From assembly GCA_030530145.1 (NCBI GenBank), contig JAUMVN010000001.1:186001-250000 (forward strand): a stretch of DNA of 64,000 bases. Direction: 5' to 3'. The stretch comes from Coriobacteriia bacterium (GTDB lineage Bacteria > Actinomycetota > Coriobacteriia > Coriobacteriales > Atopobiaceae). A model generated the notes under the pieces. The model saw nothing but the letters and a program-made list of their open reading frames with translations. It searched no databases and had not been told where the DNA came from. The translations under genes and the position numbers were made by a program. Shown here piece by piece: positions 7,084-16,121 of this stretch. Each line of letters begins with the position of its first letter. The first letter of the stretch is position 1.

Positions 7084-10000
7084 CTAGGCGACGAGGACCT
7101 TGCCCATGCGCCCGACAGCGTCCGAGACCTCGGCGAGGAGCACCATGTTCCTCGCGTCGATGGTCACGGGCAGCTCCATGCGCATGACGTCGCCGTTGGC
7201 CGACTCCACGCGGACCTCCACGTGGTCGAGGCCCGGGTAGGCCGCCAGGATCCTGCCGAGGTCGTCCAGGCGCGAGCGCGTGAGGAGCCCCGCGGGGATG
7301 TTGATCTCGAGCACCTTCGGGCGGTTCGTGCGGTCGTTCAGGACGAGCGGCTCGACCTCCATGCAGATGACCTGGTTGCCGCGGTCGCTTCTCTCCAGCT
7401 TGCCCTTGACCTTGACGAAGACGTCGCCGGAGGTCTCGCCGGTCTCGGGGTCGACCTCGCCGGCGAGCACCGACGCGCATTTCTTGTACAGCTTCGGGAA
7501 GATGACCAGGGTGACCTCGCCCTCCATGTCCTCGAGGGTGACGATGGCCATCGGGTCGCCGTTCTTGGTGGTCTTCTTCATGACGGCCGAGACCATGCCG
7601 GCGAAGCGCAGGTTCTTGCCCTCGGGGACCTTGAACTGCTCGTGGACGCCGCCGGCCGAGTCGGTGACCTCGTCGGAGACCTCGATGTCGGCCAGGCTGT
7701 AGTCGCGGGCCTTGCGCAGCGCGTACTCGTAGGGGCGCAGCGGGTGGTCCGAGACGTAGAGGCCGAGCACCTCGCGCTCGCGGCCGAGCTTGACCGAGCG
7801 GTCCCACTCGACGCCGTCGGGCTCGGGGTTGGACTCCTCGAAGCCGGCGCCCTCGACGCCCGCGAACATGTCGAACATCGAGACCTGGCCGGTGGCGCGG
7901 ATCTTCTGCTTGCGGGTGGCGGCGTCGATGATGTTGTCCGGGTTGTTCTTGTCCACGAGCCGCATGAGCTGCATGCGCGTGTAGCCGGTGGAGTCGAAGG
8001 CGCCCGAGCAGATAAGCGCCTCGACCACGCGGCGGTTGGCCGCGCCGGAGTCCATGCGGTTGACGAAGTCGAAGACGTCGCGGAAGTCGCCGGAGCGCTC
8101 GCGCTCGGCCATGATGGCCTCGCCGACGGCCTCGCCCACGCCGCGGATGCCGGCGAAGCCGAAGCGCACGCCGTCCGAGGTGGCCGTGAAGTCGCGGCCG
8201 GACTCGTTGATGTCGGGCGGCAGGATGGCCACGCCCTCGCGGCGGTAGGCGGTGACGTAGTGGACGATCTTCTCGGTCTTGCCCATGTAGGACGTGAGGA
8301 CCGAGGCCATGTACTCCTTGGGGAAGTAGGCCTTCAGCCAGGCCGTCTGCATGACGAGGATGGCGTAGCCCGCGGAGTGCGACTTGTTGAAGGCGTAGGA
8401 GGCGAACTCGAGGACGTCGTCCCAGATGCGCTGGGCGACCTCTTTCTTGTAGCCGTTCTCGACGGCGCCGTTGATCCAGTGGTCGTAGATGGTCTCGTCG
8501 GCGCCGTTGCCCTCCCAGTGGAAGACCTGGTCCGTGAGCATCTTGATCTTCTTCTTCGCCACGGGCTTGCGGATGCGGGAGTCCGACTCGCCCGGGGTGA
8601 AGTTCGACATCTTCATCGAGATCTGCATGACCTGCTCCTGGTAGACCATGGTGCCGTAGGTCTCGTCCAGGATCTCGGAGAGGCGGTCGTCGTAGAAGGC
8701 GATCTCCTCCTTGCCGTTCATGCGGTTGATGTAGCTCGTGACCATGCCGGCGCCCAAGGGGCCCGGGCGATAGAGGGCGATAAGAGCGACGACCTGGCGG
8801 TACTCCTTGGGCTGCATGCCCTTGATGGTGGCCGTCATGCCCGCGGACTCGATCTGGAAGACGCCCGCCGTGTGGCCGCGGCCCATGAGCTCGAAGATCT
8901 TCGGGTCGTCGAAGGGGATCTTGTCGACGTTGATGTCCACGCAGGTCGCGCCCGGCTTGATGGTCTGCTTGACCACGTCGGGCATAAGGTCGATGTCGGA
9001 GACGTTCGGGTAGGTGGCGCGGATGTTCGCGAGCGCCTTCGAGATGACCGTGAGGGTGCGCAGGCCCAGGAAGTCCATCTTCAGCAGGCCCATGTCCGCG
9101 ACCGAGTGGCCCTCGTACTGGGTGATCTCGACGCCGCCCTTGGTGTCGACCTTGGTGGGCACGTGGTCGTTGACGGGCGTCGGGGCGATGAGGACGGCGC
9201 AGGCGTGGACGCCCTCGCCGCGGTGCAGGCCCTCGATGGAGAGTGCCGCGTCGATGATGCGCCGCGAGTCCTCGTCCTTCTTGTAGGCTTCCTCGAAGTC
9301 CGGGGAGTACATGTCCTCCTTGCCCTCGGTCTTCGAGAGCACGAACTTGAGCTTGGCCTTCGGGTCGCCCGAGATCATCTTCGAGAGCTTCTGGCCCTGC
9401 CAGACGGGGAACCCGAGCACGCGCGCGGCGTCGTTGATGGCTTGCTTGGCCTTGATGGTCGAGTAGGTGATGACGTGGCAGACGCGCTCGGGGCCGTACA
9501 CCTCGCGGACGTGCTGGACGACCTCGAGGCGACGCTCATCGTCGAAGTCCATATCGATATCGGGCATCTCCGATCGCTGGGGCGAGAGGAATCGCTCGAA
9601 CATCAGGCCGTTGGAGAGCGGGTCGAAGGTGGTGATGTCCATGGCGTAGGCCACGAGGGCGCCCGCGGCCGAGCCGCGGCCCGGGCCGACGCCGATGCCG
9701 TTCTTCTTTGCCCACTGGACGTACTCCTGGACGATGAGGAAGTAGTCGGCGAAGCCCTTGTCGCAGATGATGTTGTACTCGTGGTCCAGGCGGTCGAGCA
9801 CGTTCCAGCCGCCGATCTCCACGTTCTTCCAGTCCTCGCCGTAGCGCACGGCCAGGCCTTTCTCGCACTCCTCGCGGAAGCGCTGCTCGGAGGTCTCGCC
9901 CTCGCGAAGGCCCGGGAACTTGGGCAGGTACATGCTCGACCAGTCGAGCTCGTAGTTGCACTTGGCGGCCACCTCGAGGGTGTTGTCGATGACCTCGGGC

Positions 10001-10986
10001 GCCCACGAGAAGAGCTCGCGCATCTCGGCCTCGGACTTGATGTAGAACTCCGTGCCGGTCATGCGCTTGCGGTTGACGTCGTCGACGAGCGAGGCCGTGC
10101 CGATGCACGAGAGGATGTCCTGCGTGGAGGCGTCGTCGCGCGTGAGGTAGTGGTTGTCGTTCGTGGCGATGACCTTGATGCCGAGCTCGTGGCCGAGGCG
10201 CAGTATCTGCTCGGAGAGCGAGCGGTCGTTGAAGCCGCCCCAAGCGGGGTCCTCCAGGCCGTGGTCCTGGACCTCGAGGTAGAAGTCCTCGCCGAAGATC
10301 TCCTTATACGTGAGCGCCCACTTCTTCGCCTCGTCGGGCTGGCCGGCGAAGTACATGCGCGGGATGATGCCCGAGACGCACGCCGAGCTGCAGATGATGC
10401 CCTCGTGGTAGCGGCGCAGCATGTCGAGCGTGGTGCGCGGGTAGTAGTAGAACATGTCGCCGGAGCCCGCCTCGCTCATCATCTTCATGAGGTTGACGTA
10501 GCCGGTCTCGTTCTTGGCCAGGAGCAGCAGGTGGTAGCGGTGCTGCTTTGTGCCCTTCTCGATGCAGTCGTCGGTGATGAAGTAGGCCTCGCAGCCGAAG
10601 ATCGGCTTGATGAGAAGCTCGGGCCGGTTGGCCTCGACGGCGGCGAGGTCGTGGCCTGAGGACCCCCAGACGGCGACGTCGGAGGCCCACTGGTCGTGGA
10701 CGCGGTCGTGGGGAGCGGCGTCGGGCGCGTCGGGCGCGGGCTCCTCGAGCTCCCAGCCCTTCTTGAAGCACTCGACGTCGTGCTTCCACTGCTTCATGTC
10801 CTTCTGCGCGTCGTTGTACTTGCGACACTCGAGGTCGAAGTCGGGGACGCCGAACATGTAGCCGTGGTCCGTGAGGGCCAGGGCCGGCATCTGCAGGTCG
10901 ACCGCGCGCTTGACCATGTCGGGGATGCGCGTGGCGGCGTCGAGGATGCTGAAGTCGGAGTGGTTGTGCAGGTGAACGAAGGCCAT
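7084..10986 (-). CDS. dnaE: DNA polymerase III alpha subunit (DnaE)
   Basis: Replicative polymerase, 1300 residues. An N-terminal PHP domain (FVHLHNHSDFS, ALALTDHG) is followed by the palm with the catalytic aspartates (PDIDMDFDDERR), GPGRGSAAGALVAYA, the finger and beta-binding regions, and a C-terminal OB fold (LRFAGMVSAVMKKTTKNGDP). Between DHGYMFGV and IKPIFGCEAYF the usual short loop of about ten residues is replaced by roughly 75 residues (about 50-125) rich in charged residues and Asp-Ala-Pro. Signs of an extra gene inside this region were not found; the frame is open throughout. Expected to be essential. Confidence 0.97.
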   Translation of the reverse strand: MAFVHLHNHSDFSILDAATRIPDMVKRAVDLQMPALALTDHGYMFGVPDFDLECRKYNDAQKDMKQWKHDVECFKKGWELEEPAPDAPDAAPHDRVHDQWASDVAVWGSSGHDLAAVEANRPELLIKPIFGCEAYFITDDCIEKGTKQHRYHLLLLAKNETGYVNLMKMMSEAGSGDMFYYYPRTTLDMLRRYHEGIICSSACVSGIIPRMYFAGQPDEAKKWALTYKEIFGEDFYLEVQDHGLEDPAWGGFNDRSLSEQILRLGHELGIKVIATNDNHYLTRDDASTQDILSCIGTASLVDDVNRKRMTGTEFYIKSEAEMRELFSWAPEVIDNTLEVAAKCNYELDWSSMYLPKFPGLREGETSEQRFREECEKGLAVRYGEDWKNVEIGGWNVLDRLDHEYNIICDKGFADYFLIVQEYVQWAKKNGIGVGPGRGSAAGALVAYAMDITTFDPLSNGLMFERFLSPQRSEMPDIDMDFDDERRLEVVQHVREVYGPERVCHVITYSTIKAKQAINDAARVLGFPVWQGQKLSKMISGDPKAKLKFVLSKTEGKEDMYSPDFEEAYKKDEDSRRIIDAALSIEGLHRGEGVHACAVLIAPTPVNDHVPTKVDTKGGVEITQYEGHSVADMGLLKMDFLGLRTLTVISKALANIRATYPNVSDIDLMPDVVKQTIKPGATCVDINVDKIPFDDPKIFELMGRGHTAGVFQIESAGMTATIKGMQPKEYRQVVALIALYRPGPLGAGMVTSYINRMNGKEEIAFYDDRLSEILDETYGTMVYQEQVMQISMKMSNFTPGESDSRIRKPVAKKKIKMLTDQVFHWEGNGADETIYDHWINGAVENGYKKEVAQRIWDDVLEFASYAFNKSHSAGYAILVMQTAWLKAYFPKEYMASVLTSYMGKTEKIVHYVTAYRREGVAILPPDINESGRDFTATSDGVRFGFAGIRGVGEAVGEAIMAERERSGDFRDVFDFVNRMDSGAANRRVVEALICSGAFDSTGYTRMQLMRLVDKNNPDNIIDAATRKQKIRATGQVSMFDMFAGVEGAGFEESNPEPDGVEWDRSVKLGREREVLGLYVSDHPLRPYEYALRKARDYSLADIEVSDEVTDSAGGVHEQFKVPEGKNLRFAGMVSAVMKKTTKNGDPMAIVTLEDMEGEVTLVIFPKLYKKCASVLAGEVDPETGETSGDVFVKVKGKLERSDRGNQVICMEVEPLVLNDRTNRPKVLEINIPAGLLTRSRLDDLGRILAAYPGLDHVEVRVESANGDVMRMELPVTIDARNMVLLAEVSDAVGRMGKVLVA

Positions 10987-11423
10987 GTAGGAGATGCCCT
11001 TTTCTGGTCGGGAGGGACGCGTCGGGCCCGTAGGCCCGTGAAGAGGATTTCTGGATTCCCTAGTTTAACGCAGATGGCCGCGGAGCCCGCGTGCCCGGCC
11101 GATGCGCCCGGCTTCGCCACAATGCGCGGCGAGGGCTGGCGTGGAGGCGCCCCCTTGCACGTTAACCGCCGAGTTTGGGGCCTGGCGCGCCGTTTTGGCG
11201 GCTGCGCGACAACTTTTTCGAGATTCTGCGTGGATTTTTCGGCTCTGGGCGCGCATATAGCGCCGGCCCGGGCGCACTGAAGGCGCCCGGGCCGGCGTTC
11301 TCCCAGTTGGCTGGTGCTGGCATTGGCATCAAACACTTAATAATGCACGCAAAACCTCGGTTTTTTGCGCACGGAGCCGGCCGGTCCGGTGCCGCACAAG
11401 GCTGCGGCCCGTCGGGGAGCCCG
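10987..11423. other. Intergenic region upstream of dnaE
   Basis: 437 bp without a convincing gene between the dnaE start and the peptidase stop. It holds a 15-bp perfect stem (11261-11275 with 11283-11297) and a small AAAACC/GGTTTT hairpin near 11350-11368 in AT-richer sequence, both of which could end the peptidase transcript. The dnaE promoter should also lie here, but no clear -35/-10 pair is visible. Confidence 0.6.
11261..11297 (-). terminator. Candidate terminator of the P1 peptidase gene
   Basis: CGCCGGCCCGGGCGC (11261-11275) and its exact complement at 11283-11297 form a 15-bp stem with a 7-nt loop. There is no T-run on the minus strand, so the call rests on position and stem strength. 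Confidence 0.4.
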
Positions 11424-12485
11424 CTACGACGCCGATTTGACCGCGTCGACGATGGCGCGGGCCATCACGTCGGCGGCGAGGGTGCCCGCGACGTTCACGT
11501 CCACCTCGACGTCGCCCACCGAGGCGGCATAGATGGTGTCGCCGTCGGCGAGGGTGCCCACCGGGTTGATGCAGCGCGCGTAGGCGTTTCTCGCCATGGA
11601 CGCGAGCTTGCTCATCTCGGCCTTGGTGAAGGACCCGTTGGTCACGATCGCGCCGATGGTCGTGTTGCCGGTGAACATGTCGGTCTGCTTGCTGATCTTA
11701 TAGAGCTCGGTGCGGGTGTCGACGAGCTCGGAGCCGTCCTCGGACCTGAGGCCCGCGATGCGCTCGCCGCTCGCGGGGTCGTAAACGTCGCCGAGCGCGT
11801 TCACGGCCACAATGGCCGCCATCTTGAGCTCGCCGAGCTGCGCCGCGTATATGCCGAGGCCCGAGTTGGACGAGCGCTCCATGCCGCAGATCTTCCCCAC
11901 CGTCGCGCCGCAGCCGGCGCCGTAGTCACCGCTCCTCGGAGCGTTCGCCTCGGCGTTTACGCACGCCTCGTAGCCCATGTCGGCGTCCGGGCGCACGTCG
12001 GCGCTGCCGTAGGCCAGGTCGTAGAGGCAGGAGCCGAGCACGAGCGGGACCTTCGCGTAGCCCGTGTCGTAGCCGAGGCCGTGTTCCTCGAGGTAGCGCA
12101 TGACGCCGTCTGCCGCCGCGAGGCCGAAGGCCGACCCGCCCGCGAGCATGATCGCGTTCGCGGGGTTGTCGGCGGTCGTCGGGTCGGCGAGGTGCGTCTC
12201 GCGCGCAGCGGGGCCGCCGCCCGAGACGTCGATGCCGACCTTGGCGCCCTCGTCGAAGATGAGCACCGTCACGCCCGTCTTCGCCTCGGCGTCCTGGGCG
12301 TTGCCCACGCGGACCCCGTCGATGTCCGTGATCCGAATCTCGTCGAAAAGATTCGTGCTGTCCATACCGTCTCCGTCCTCCGATGCGTTACCCGTGGCCG
12401 AGCAGCCCGCCAGCGTCGCTGCGGCGCCGGCCGAGGCCACGCCCGCGACGAAGGCCCTTCTCGTCACGCCTTCTGTCTTTCCCAA
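11424..12485 (-). CDS. P1 family peptidase (DmpA-like), predicted Tat-exported lipoprotein
   Basis: Member of the DmpA/L-aminopeptidase D-esterase family of self-cleaving N-terminal-nucleophile hydrolases. Visible motifs are VRVGNAQDAEAKTGVTVL, the glycine-rich VSGGGPAARETHL and MLAGGSAFGLAAADGV, the putative self-cleavage/nucleophile region NTTIGAIVTNG, and the C-terminal DGDTIYAASVG. The N-terminus has a twin-arginine motif (TRRAFVAG), a hydrophobic stretch and a lipobox (LAGC), so it should be exported by Tat and anchored as a lipoprotein. Start is a TTG at 12485, 8 nt after GGGGGAG. Substrate probably peptide or amide; unknown. Confidence 0.87.
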   Translation of the reverse strand: MGKTEGVTRRAFVAGVASAGAAATLAGCSATGNASEDGDGMDSTNLFDEIRITDIDGVRVGNAQDAEAKTGVTVLIFDEGAKVGIDVSGGGPAARETHLADPTTADNPANAIMLAGGSAFGLAAADGVMRYLEEHGLGYDTGYAKVPLVLGSCLYDLAYGSADVRPDADMGYEACVNAEANAPRSGDYGAGCGATVGKICGMERSSNSGLGIYAAQLGELKMAAIVAVNALGDVYDPASGERIAGLRSEDGSELVDTRTELYKISKQTDMFTGNTTIGAIVTNGSFTKAEMSKLASMARNAYARCINPVGTLADGDTIYAASVGDVEVDVNVAGTLAADVMARAIVDAVKSAS

Positions 12486-12545
12486 GCCTTGCTCTCCCCC
12501 ATGCCAATCGAAACGGCGCTCCGCGCGCCGGGCACGGCCCCGGGG

Positions 12546-15500
12546 CTACGCCGTGAACTCGTAGCGCGCCACGAGGGGCTCGCCGGGCGCCTCGGGGTCG
12601 TCGCGCTCGACGCAGACGAAGGCGCAGCTCACGTGGGCAAAGCCTTGTTGCAAGAGCACGCCGGCGTAGAACTCCGCCTGCATGGCGTGGCGCGCGCGGA
12701 CCTCCTCGGGAGCGAGCCCGGCGTCTCCCGTCTTGTAGTCGACCACCAGCGCCTCGTCGCTGCCGGCGTCGGTGCAGAGAAGGTCGATGGCGCCCTCAAG
12801 GAACTCGCCGTGCTCCGACGGCCTCCGCACGAAGAAGGGCGCCTCAGGGCGCACCTGCCCGTGCGCGAGCGCCTCGGCGCGGATGGACGAGCGCGACCAG
12901 CGCGCGAGGGCGGCCTCGAGCCTCGCGTGCGCCCGGCCCGAGAGGTTCCAGCGGGCGGACATCGCGTCCACCATGGCCGCGTTCGGCACGCGCCCGCCCT
13001 CGGCCATGGCCTGCGCGAGCTCGTGGAAGGCGGAGCCCAGGTTCGTCGCCCGGTCGGCGTCGCTCGCGGGCGGCGCGCCCTCCTCCTCGGCGGCCCGCTC
13101 CCGGGGGTTGGCCGCCGTCGGCCGGGGAGCGCCCTCCGCTTCCGCGGCCGCGTGCGCCGAGCTGTAGCTGTAGACGCCCTCGCGGGGGCGCCAGCTCTCC
13201 ACGGGGCCCGAGGCCGGCTCGCCCTCGACGGCGTAGAGCGTGAAGGGGCGCCTCTCCCCGGGAGCCTCGTCCCCGCGCGGCGTCGTGCCGGCGGCAATCG
13301 CGGCAGCGTCGCCGGGAAGGACGCCGTCGAGCTCGGCGAACGAGCCGCCCGAGTCGCAGGAGACGACCTTCTCGGCGCCCTTGCCCTCGGACTCGACCAG
13401 GACGCAGCGCACGCGCGCGGCCGACTCGCCGCCGAAGTCCACCGACGAGAGCCCCGCGGCCGGCGCCGAGCGCGCGCCGGTCAGGGCGAACAGCGCGTCG
13501 GAGGCGAGCGCCGACGAGACGCCCTCCTTGCCCGAGGCGCCGTTCACCGCGAGGATGAGCACCTCGCGGGCGCGCGTCATGGCGACGTAGAGCAGGCGGG
13601 CCTTCTCCTCGGCCGCGCCGTCGGCGTCGAGCGCGCGCAGCGCCGCGTAGGTCGAGGCGAGCGGCAGCGGGCGGCCGAGCTGCAGGTCCTCGAGCGCCTC
13701 CTCGGCATCGACCTGCTCGAGCTGCTTCTTCAGCCGCGCCGACGCCCTCGCGTCGAGGCCGAGGGGCCTCAGCACGAGCTTGGGGCCGCGCCCGCGCATC
13801 GCGGGCACGACGGCCAGCGAGGAAGACTCGCGCGGGGCGCCCCAGCACTCCGCCACGGCGCAGACCGGGAACTCGAGCCCCTTCGAGGCGTGGATGGTCA
13901 TGATCCGGACCGTGCCGCCGCCCGCCGCGTCGGCGCCGGCGAGCGACGCCGGGGCGATCTTCGAGGCCGCGAGCCAGCGGTCGAACTCCACGGCGGCGCG
14001 GCAGCAGCCGAGCCCCATGGACTGCGTGAGGTCGCGGATGTAGCGCACCGCCGCGAGGACGTTGGCCGCCCGCGCCGTGCCCTCGGCCCCCTGCTCCCGA
14101 AGGCGCGCGAGCCAGCCGGAGTCGCGCACGACGTCCGCGCAGACGTCGGCGACCGGCCGGCTCCCGGCCTGGCCCCAGGCGCGCGTCAGGACCTCGTGCG
14201 CGCGCAGCAGCCGCGCCGAGGGCGCATGGCCGGGAAGAAGCTCGAGGCACGCGAGGCCCTGGTCGATGGGGCGCTTGGTCGGGGCCGGGAGCTTCTCCTG
14301 CAGGCGGGTGCCGAGCTCGCAGAGGTCGTTCGCGTCGATGCCGAACATCTCGCTCGCGAGCAGCGGGAAGAGCCCGGACTGCGTGTCGGCCGGGTTCGCG
14401 AGGGTATGGAGCAGCGCGCACATGACCTTGACCTCGGGCGTCGAGGTGAAGGTCGAGCCGCCCGTGACCACGCACTCCAGCCCGCGCGAGCGCAGGGCAT
14501 CGATGTAGAGGTCCGCGTGCGTGGTCACGCCGAGGAGAAGCGCCATGTCGCCGGGGCGCTCGCCGTGGTCGGCGTACAGCGCCAGGGCATCGGCCACCTG
14601 GGCGGCCAGGACGGCCGACTGGTGCGCCGTGGCACGGCCGGAGGCGCCCGTGCCGGACACGACCTCCACGTCGACGCGGGGCAGGTCGCGGGCGCGCAGG
14701 GCGTCCTTGCGCGCGGGGTTGTCGTCGAGGTGCATGAAGGAGCGCATGGTGCCCGTCTCGCCGCCGCCCGCGCCCAGGCCGCAGGACGCGCCGCGGCTCA
14801 CGCGCTCCACGAACTTGAGCACGTCGCCGTGGCTGCGGTAGTTGGTGTCGAGGCGCACCGTGCCGGCCGGCCCCACGCCCTCGCCGCGGCGGTAGAAGAC
14901 GCCGACGTCGGCGCCGCGGAAGCGGTAGATGGACTGCTGCGCATCGCCGACCGTGCACAGGTGGCGGGCGCCCTCGCCGGCCAGGAGCTCGATCAAGGCG
15001 AGCTGCCCCTCGTCGGTGTCCTGGAACTCGTCGACCATCACGAGGCGGAAGCGCCCGGCGTAGTCGCGGCGGACCTCGGGCTCGTCCCGGACGGCCGCGA
15101 GCGCGAGCGCGACCAGGTCGTCGTTGTCGACGACGCCCGCCTCGCGCTTAAGCCTCCCGTAGGCCTCCTCCACGCGGCGCGCGAGCGAGAGGAACGCGGG
15201 CGCGTGGCCGGACGCGCGCAGGAAGGCGACCTCGCAGGCCGCCGCCGCGTGGGCCGCCTTGGCCTCGGCGAGCTTCTCGGCGATCGCCTTGCTCGAGCGC
15301 GGCAGCTCGACCGAGGCGAGCGCGCGCTCCGCGGCCTCGCCGGTCTTCTGGCCGGGGGCGAGGGCGTCGAAGGCGCGCAGGGCCTCGAGCGAGGGGCCGA
15401 CCTTGGCCGCCGCGGCGGCGGTGAGCTTCTCGGCGCCGAGCTCCTCCATGCGCAGCAGCAGGTCGCGCATGAGGCCCGCGAGGTCGCACCCCTCCCCGGG

Positions 15501-16121
15501 CTCGGCCGGCTCGAGGCCGGCGAGGCCGCACGGCAGGCAGCGCCCCGCGTCGTAGACGGCCTTCACGAGGCCCATGGCGCCGGAGTAGCCGGAGCCCTGC
15601 TTGTACCCGCCGAGGTCGACCTCGGAAAGGGCCGCGGCCATGCCGGCGTCCTCGCGCGCGGCGGACATGACCTCGTCCATGGCGGCCGAGAAGAGCGCCT
15701 CCTGCTCGGACCCCGCGACGACCCCGAAACCCGGGTCGAGCCCGAGGTCGAGCGCGTGGCGGTGCAGGATCCTCGAGCACATGCCGTGGATGGTGGAGAT
15801 CCAGGCGTCGTCGACCGCGAGGGCGGCCTCGGCCATGCCGGCGCGGCGCAGCGTGGCGCGCACGCGCTCGCGGATCTCGCGCGCAGCGGCCTCGGTGAAA
15901 GTGATCACGAGGACCTGCCCCAGGTCGTCGAGGAAGGGCTCGCCGCCCTCGCCGGAGCCGGGGCTGAGCGCCCAGGCGATGCGCTGGGTCAGCGTGAAGG
16001 TCTTGCCGGAGCCGGCGCCCGCCTCCACGAAGAGGGGCTCGTCGAGCGTGGAGGCGATCCTTCTCTGCCCCTCGTTGAGGGAATCGAGGCTCACGCCGGG
16101 TTTCTGGGCGGTGTTCGTCAC
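12546..16121 (-). CDS. addA: ATP-dependent helicase/nuclease AddA
   Basis: RecBCD-like repair enzyme subunit of 1191 residues. It is a UvrD-type superfamily 1 helicase (Walker A EAGAGSGKTFTLTQRI near residues 33-48, VMVDEFQDTDEGQ for motif II, VRLDTNYRSH for motif IV, VRIMTIHASKGLEFPV for motif V, LLYVAMTRARE for motif VI). A C-terminal PD-(D/E)XK nuclease follows (EGAIDLLC, then ALVVDYKTGD). It processes double-strand ends for RecA together with AddB. Its GTG start at 16121 overlaps the addB stop as GTGA; the longer frame upstream is the addB shadow. Confidence 0.95.
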   Translation of the reverse strand: MTNTAQKPGVSLDSLNEGQRRIASTLDEPLFVEAGAGSGKTFTLTQRIAWALSPGSGEGGEPFLDDLGQVLVITFTEAAAREIRERVRATLRRAGMAEAALAVDDAWISTIHGMCSRILHRHALDLGLDPGFGVVAGSEQEALFSAAMDEVMSAAREDAGMAAALSEVDLGGYKQGSGYSGAMGLVKAVYDAGRCLPCGLAGLEPAEPGEGCDLAGLMRDLLLRMEELGAEKLTAAAAAKVGPSLEALRAFDALAPGQKTGEAAERALASVELPRSSKAIAEKLAEAKAAHAAAACEVAFLRASGHAPAFLSLARRVEEAYGRLKREAGVVDNDDLVALALAAVRDEPEVRRDYAGRFRLVMVDEFQDTDEGQLALIELLAGEGARHLCTVGDAQQSIYRFRGADVGVFYRRGEGVGPAGTVRLDTNYRSHGDVLKFVERVSRGASCGLGAGGGETGTMRSFMHLDDNPARKDALRARDLPRVDVEVVSGTGASGRATAHQSAVLAAQVADALALYADHGERPGDMALLLGVTTHADLYIDALRSRGLECVVTGGSTFTSTPEVKVMCALLHTLANPADTQSGLFPLLASEMFGIDANDLCELGTRLQEKLPAPTKRPIDQGLACLELLPGHAPSARLLRAHEVLTRAWGQAGSRPVADVCADVVRDSGWLARLREQGAEGTARAANVLAAVRYIRDLTQSMGLGCCRAAVEFDRWLAASKIAPASLAGADAAGGGTVRIMTIHASKGLEFPVCAVAECWGAPRESSSLAVVPAMRGRGPKLVLRPLGLDARASARLKKQLEQVDAEEALEDLQLGRPLPLASTYAALRALDADGAAEEKARLLYVAMTRAREVLILAVNGASGKEGVSSALASDALFALTGARSAPAAGLSSVDFGGESAARVRCVLVESEGKGAEKVVSCDSGGSFAELDGVLPGDAAAIAAGTTPRGDEAPGERRPFTLYAVEGEPASGPVESWRPREGVYSYSSAHAAAEAEGAPRPTAANPRERAAEEEGAPPASDADRATNLGSAFHELAQAMAEGGRVPNAAMVDAMSARWNLSGRAHARLEAALARWSRSSIRAEALAHGQVRPEAPFFVRRPSEHGEFLEGAIDLLCTDAGSDEALVVDYKTGDAGLAPEEVRARHAMQAEFYAGVLLQQGFAHVSCAFVCVERDDPEAPGEPLVARYEFTA

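Noticed and set aside
7058-7807. 250-residue N-terminal extension of the NAD-synthetase-like protein
   Set aside because: The extension is the out-of-frame shadow of dnaE; a clear ribosome site marks the ATG at 7057.
7222-10659. A 1145-residue open frame on the plus strand opposite dnaE
   Set aside because: It is the complement of dnaE; its Val/Leu/Asp/Glu/Arg-heavy composition is typical of antisense frames in GC-rich DNA and no domain is visible.
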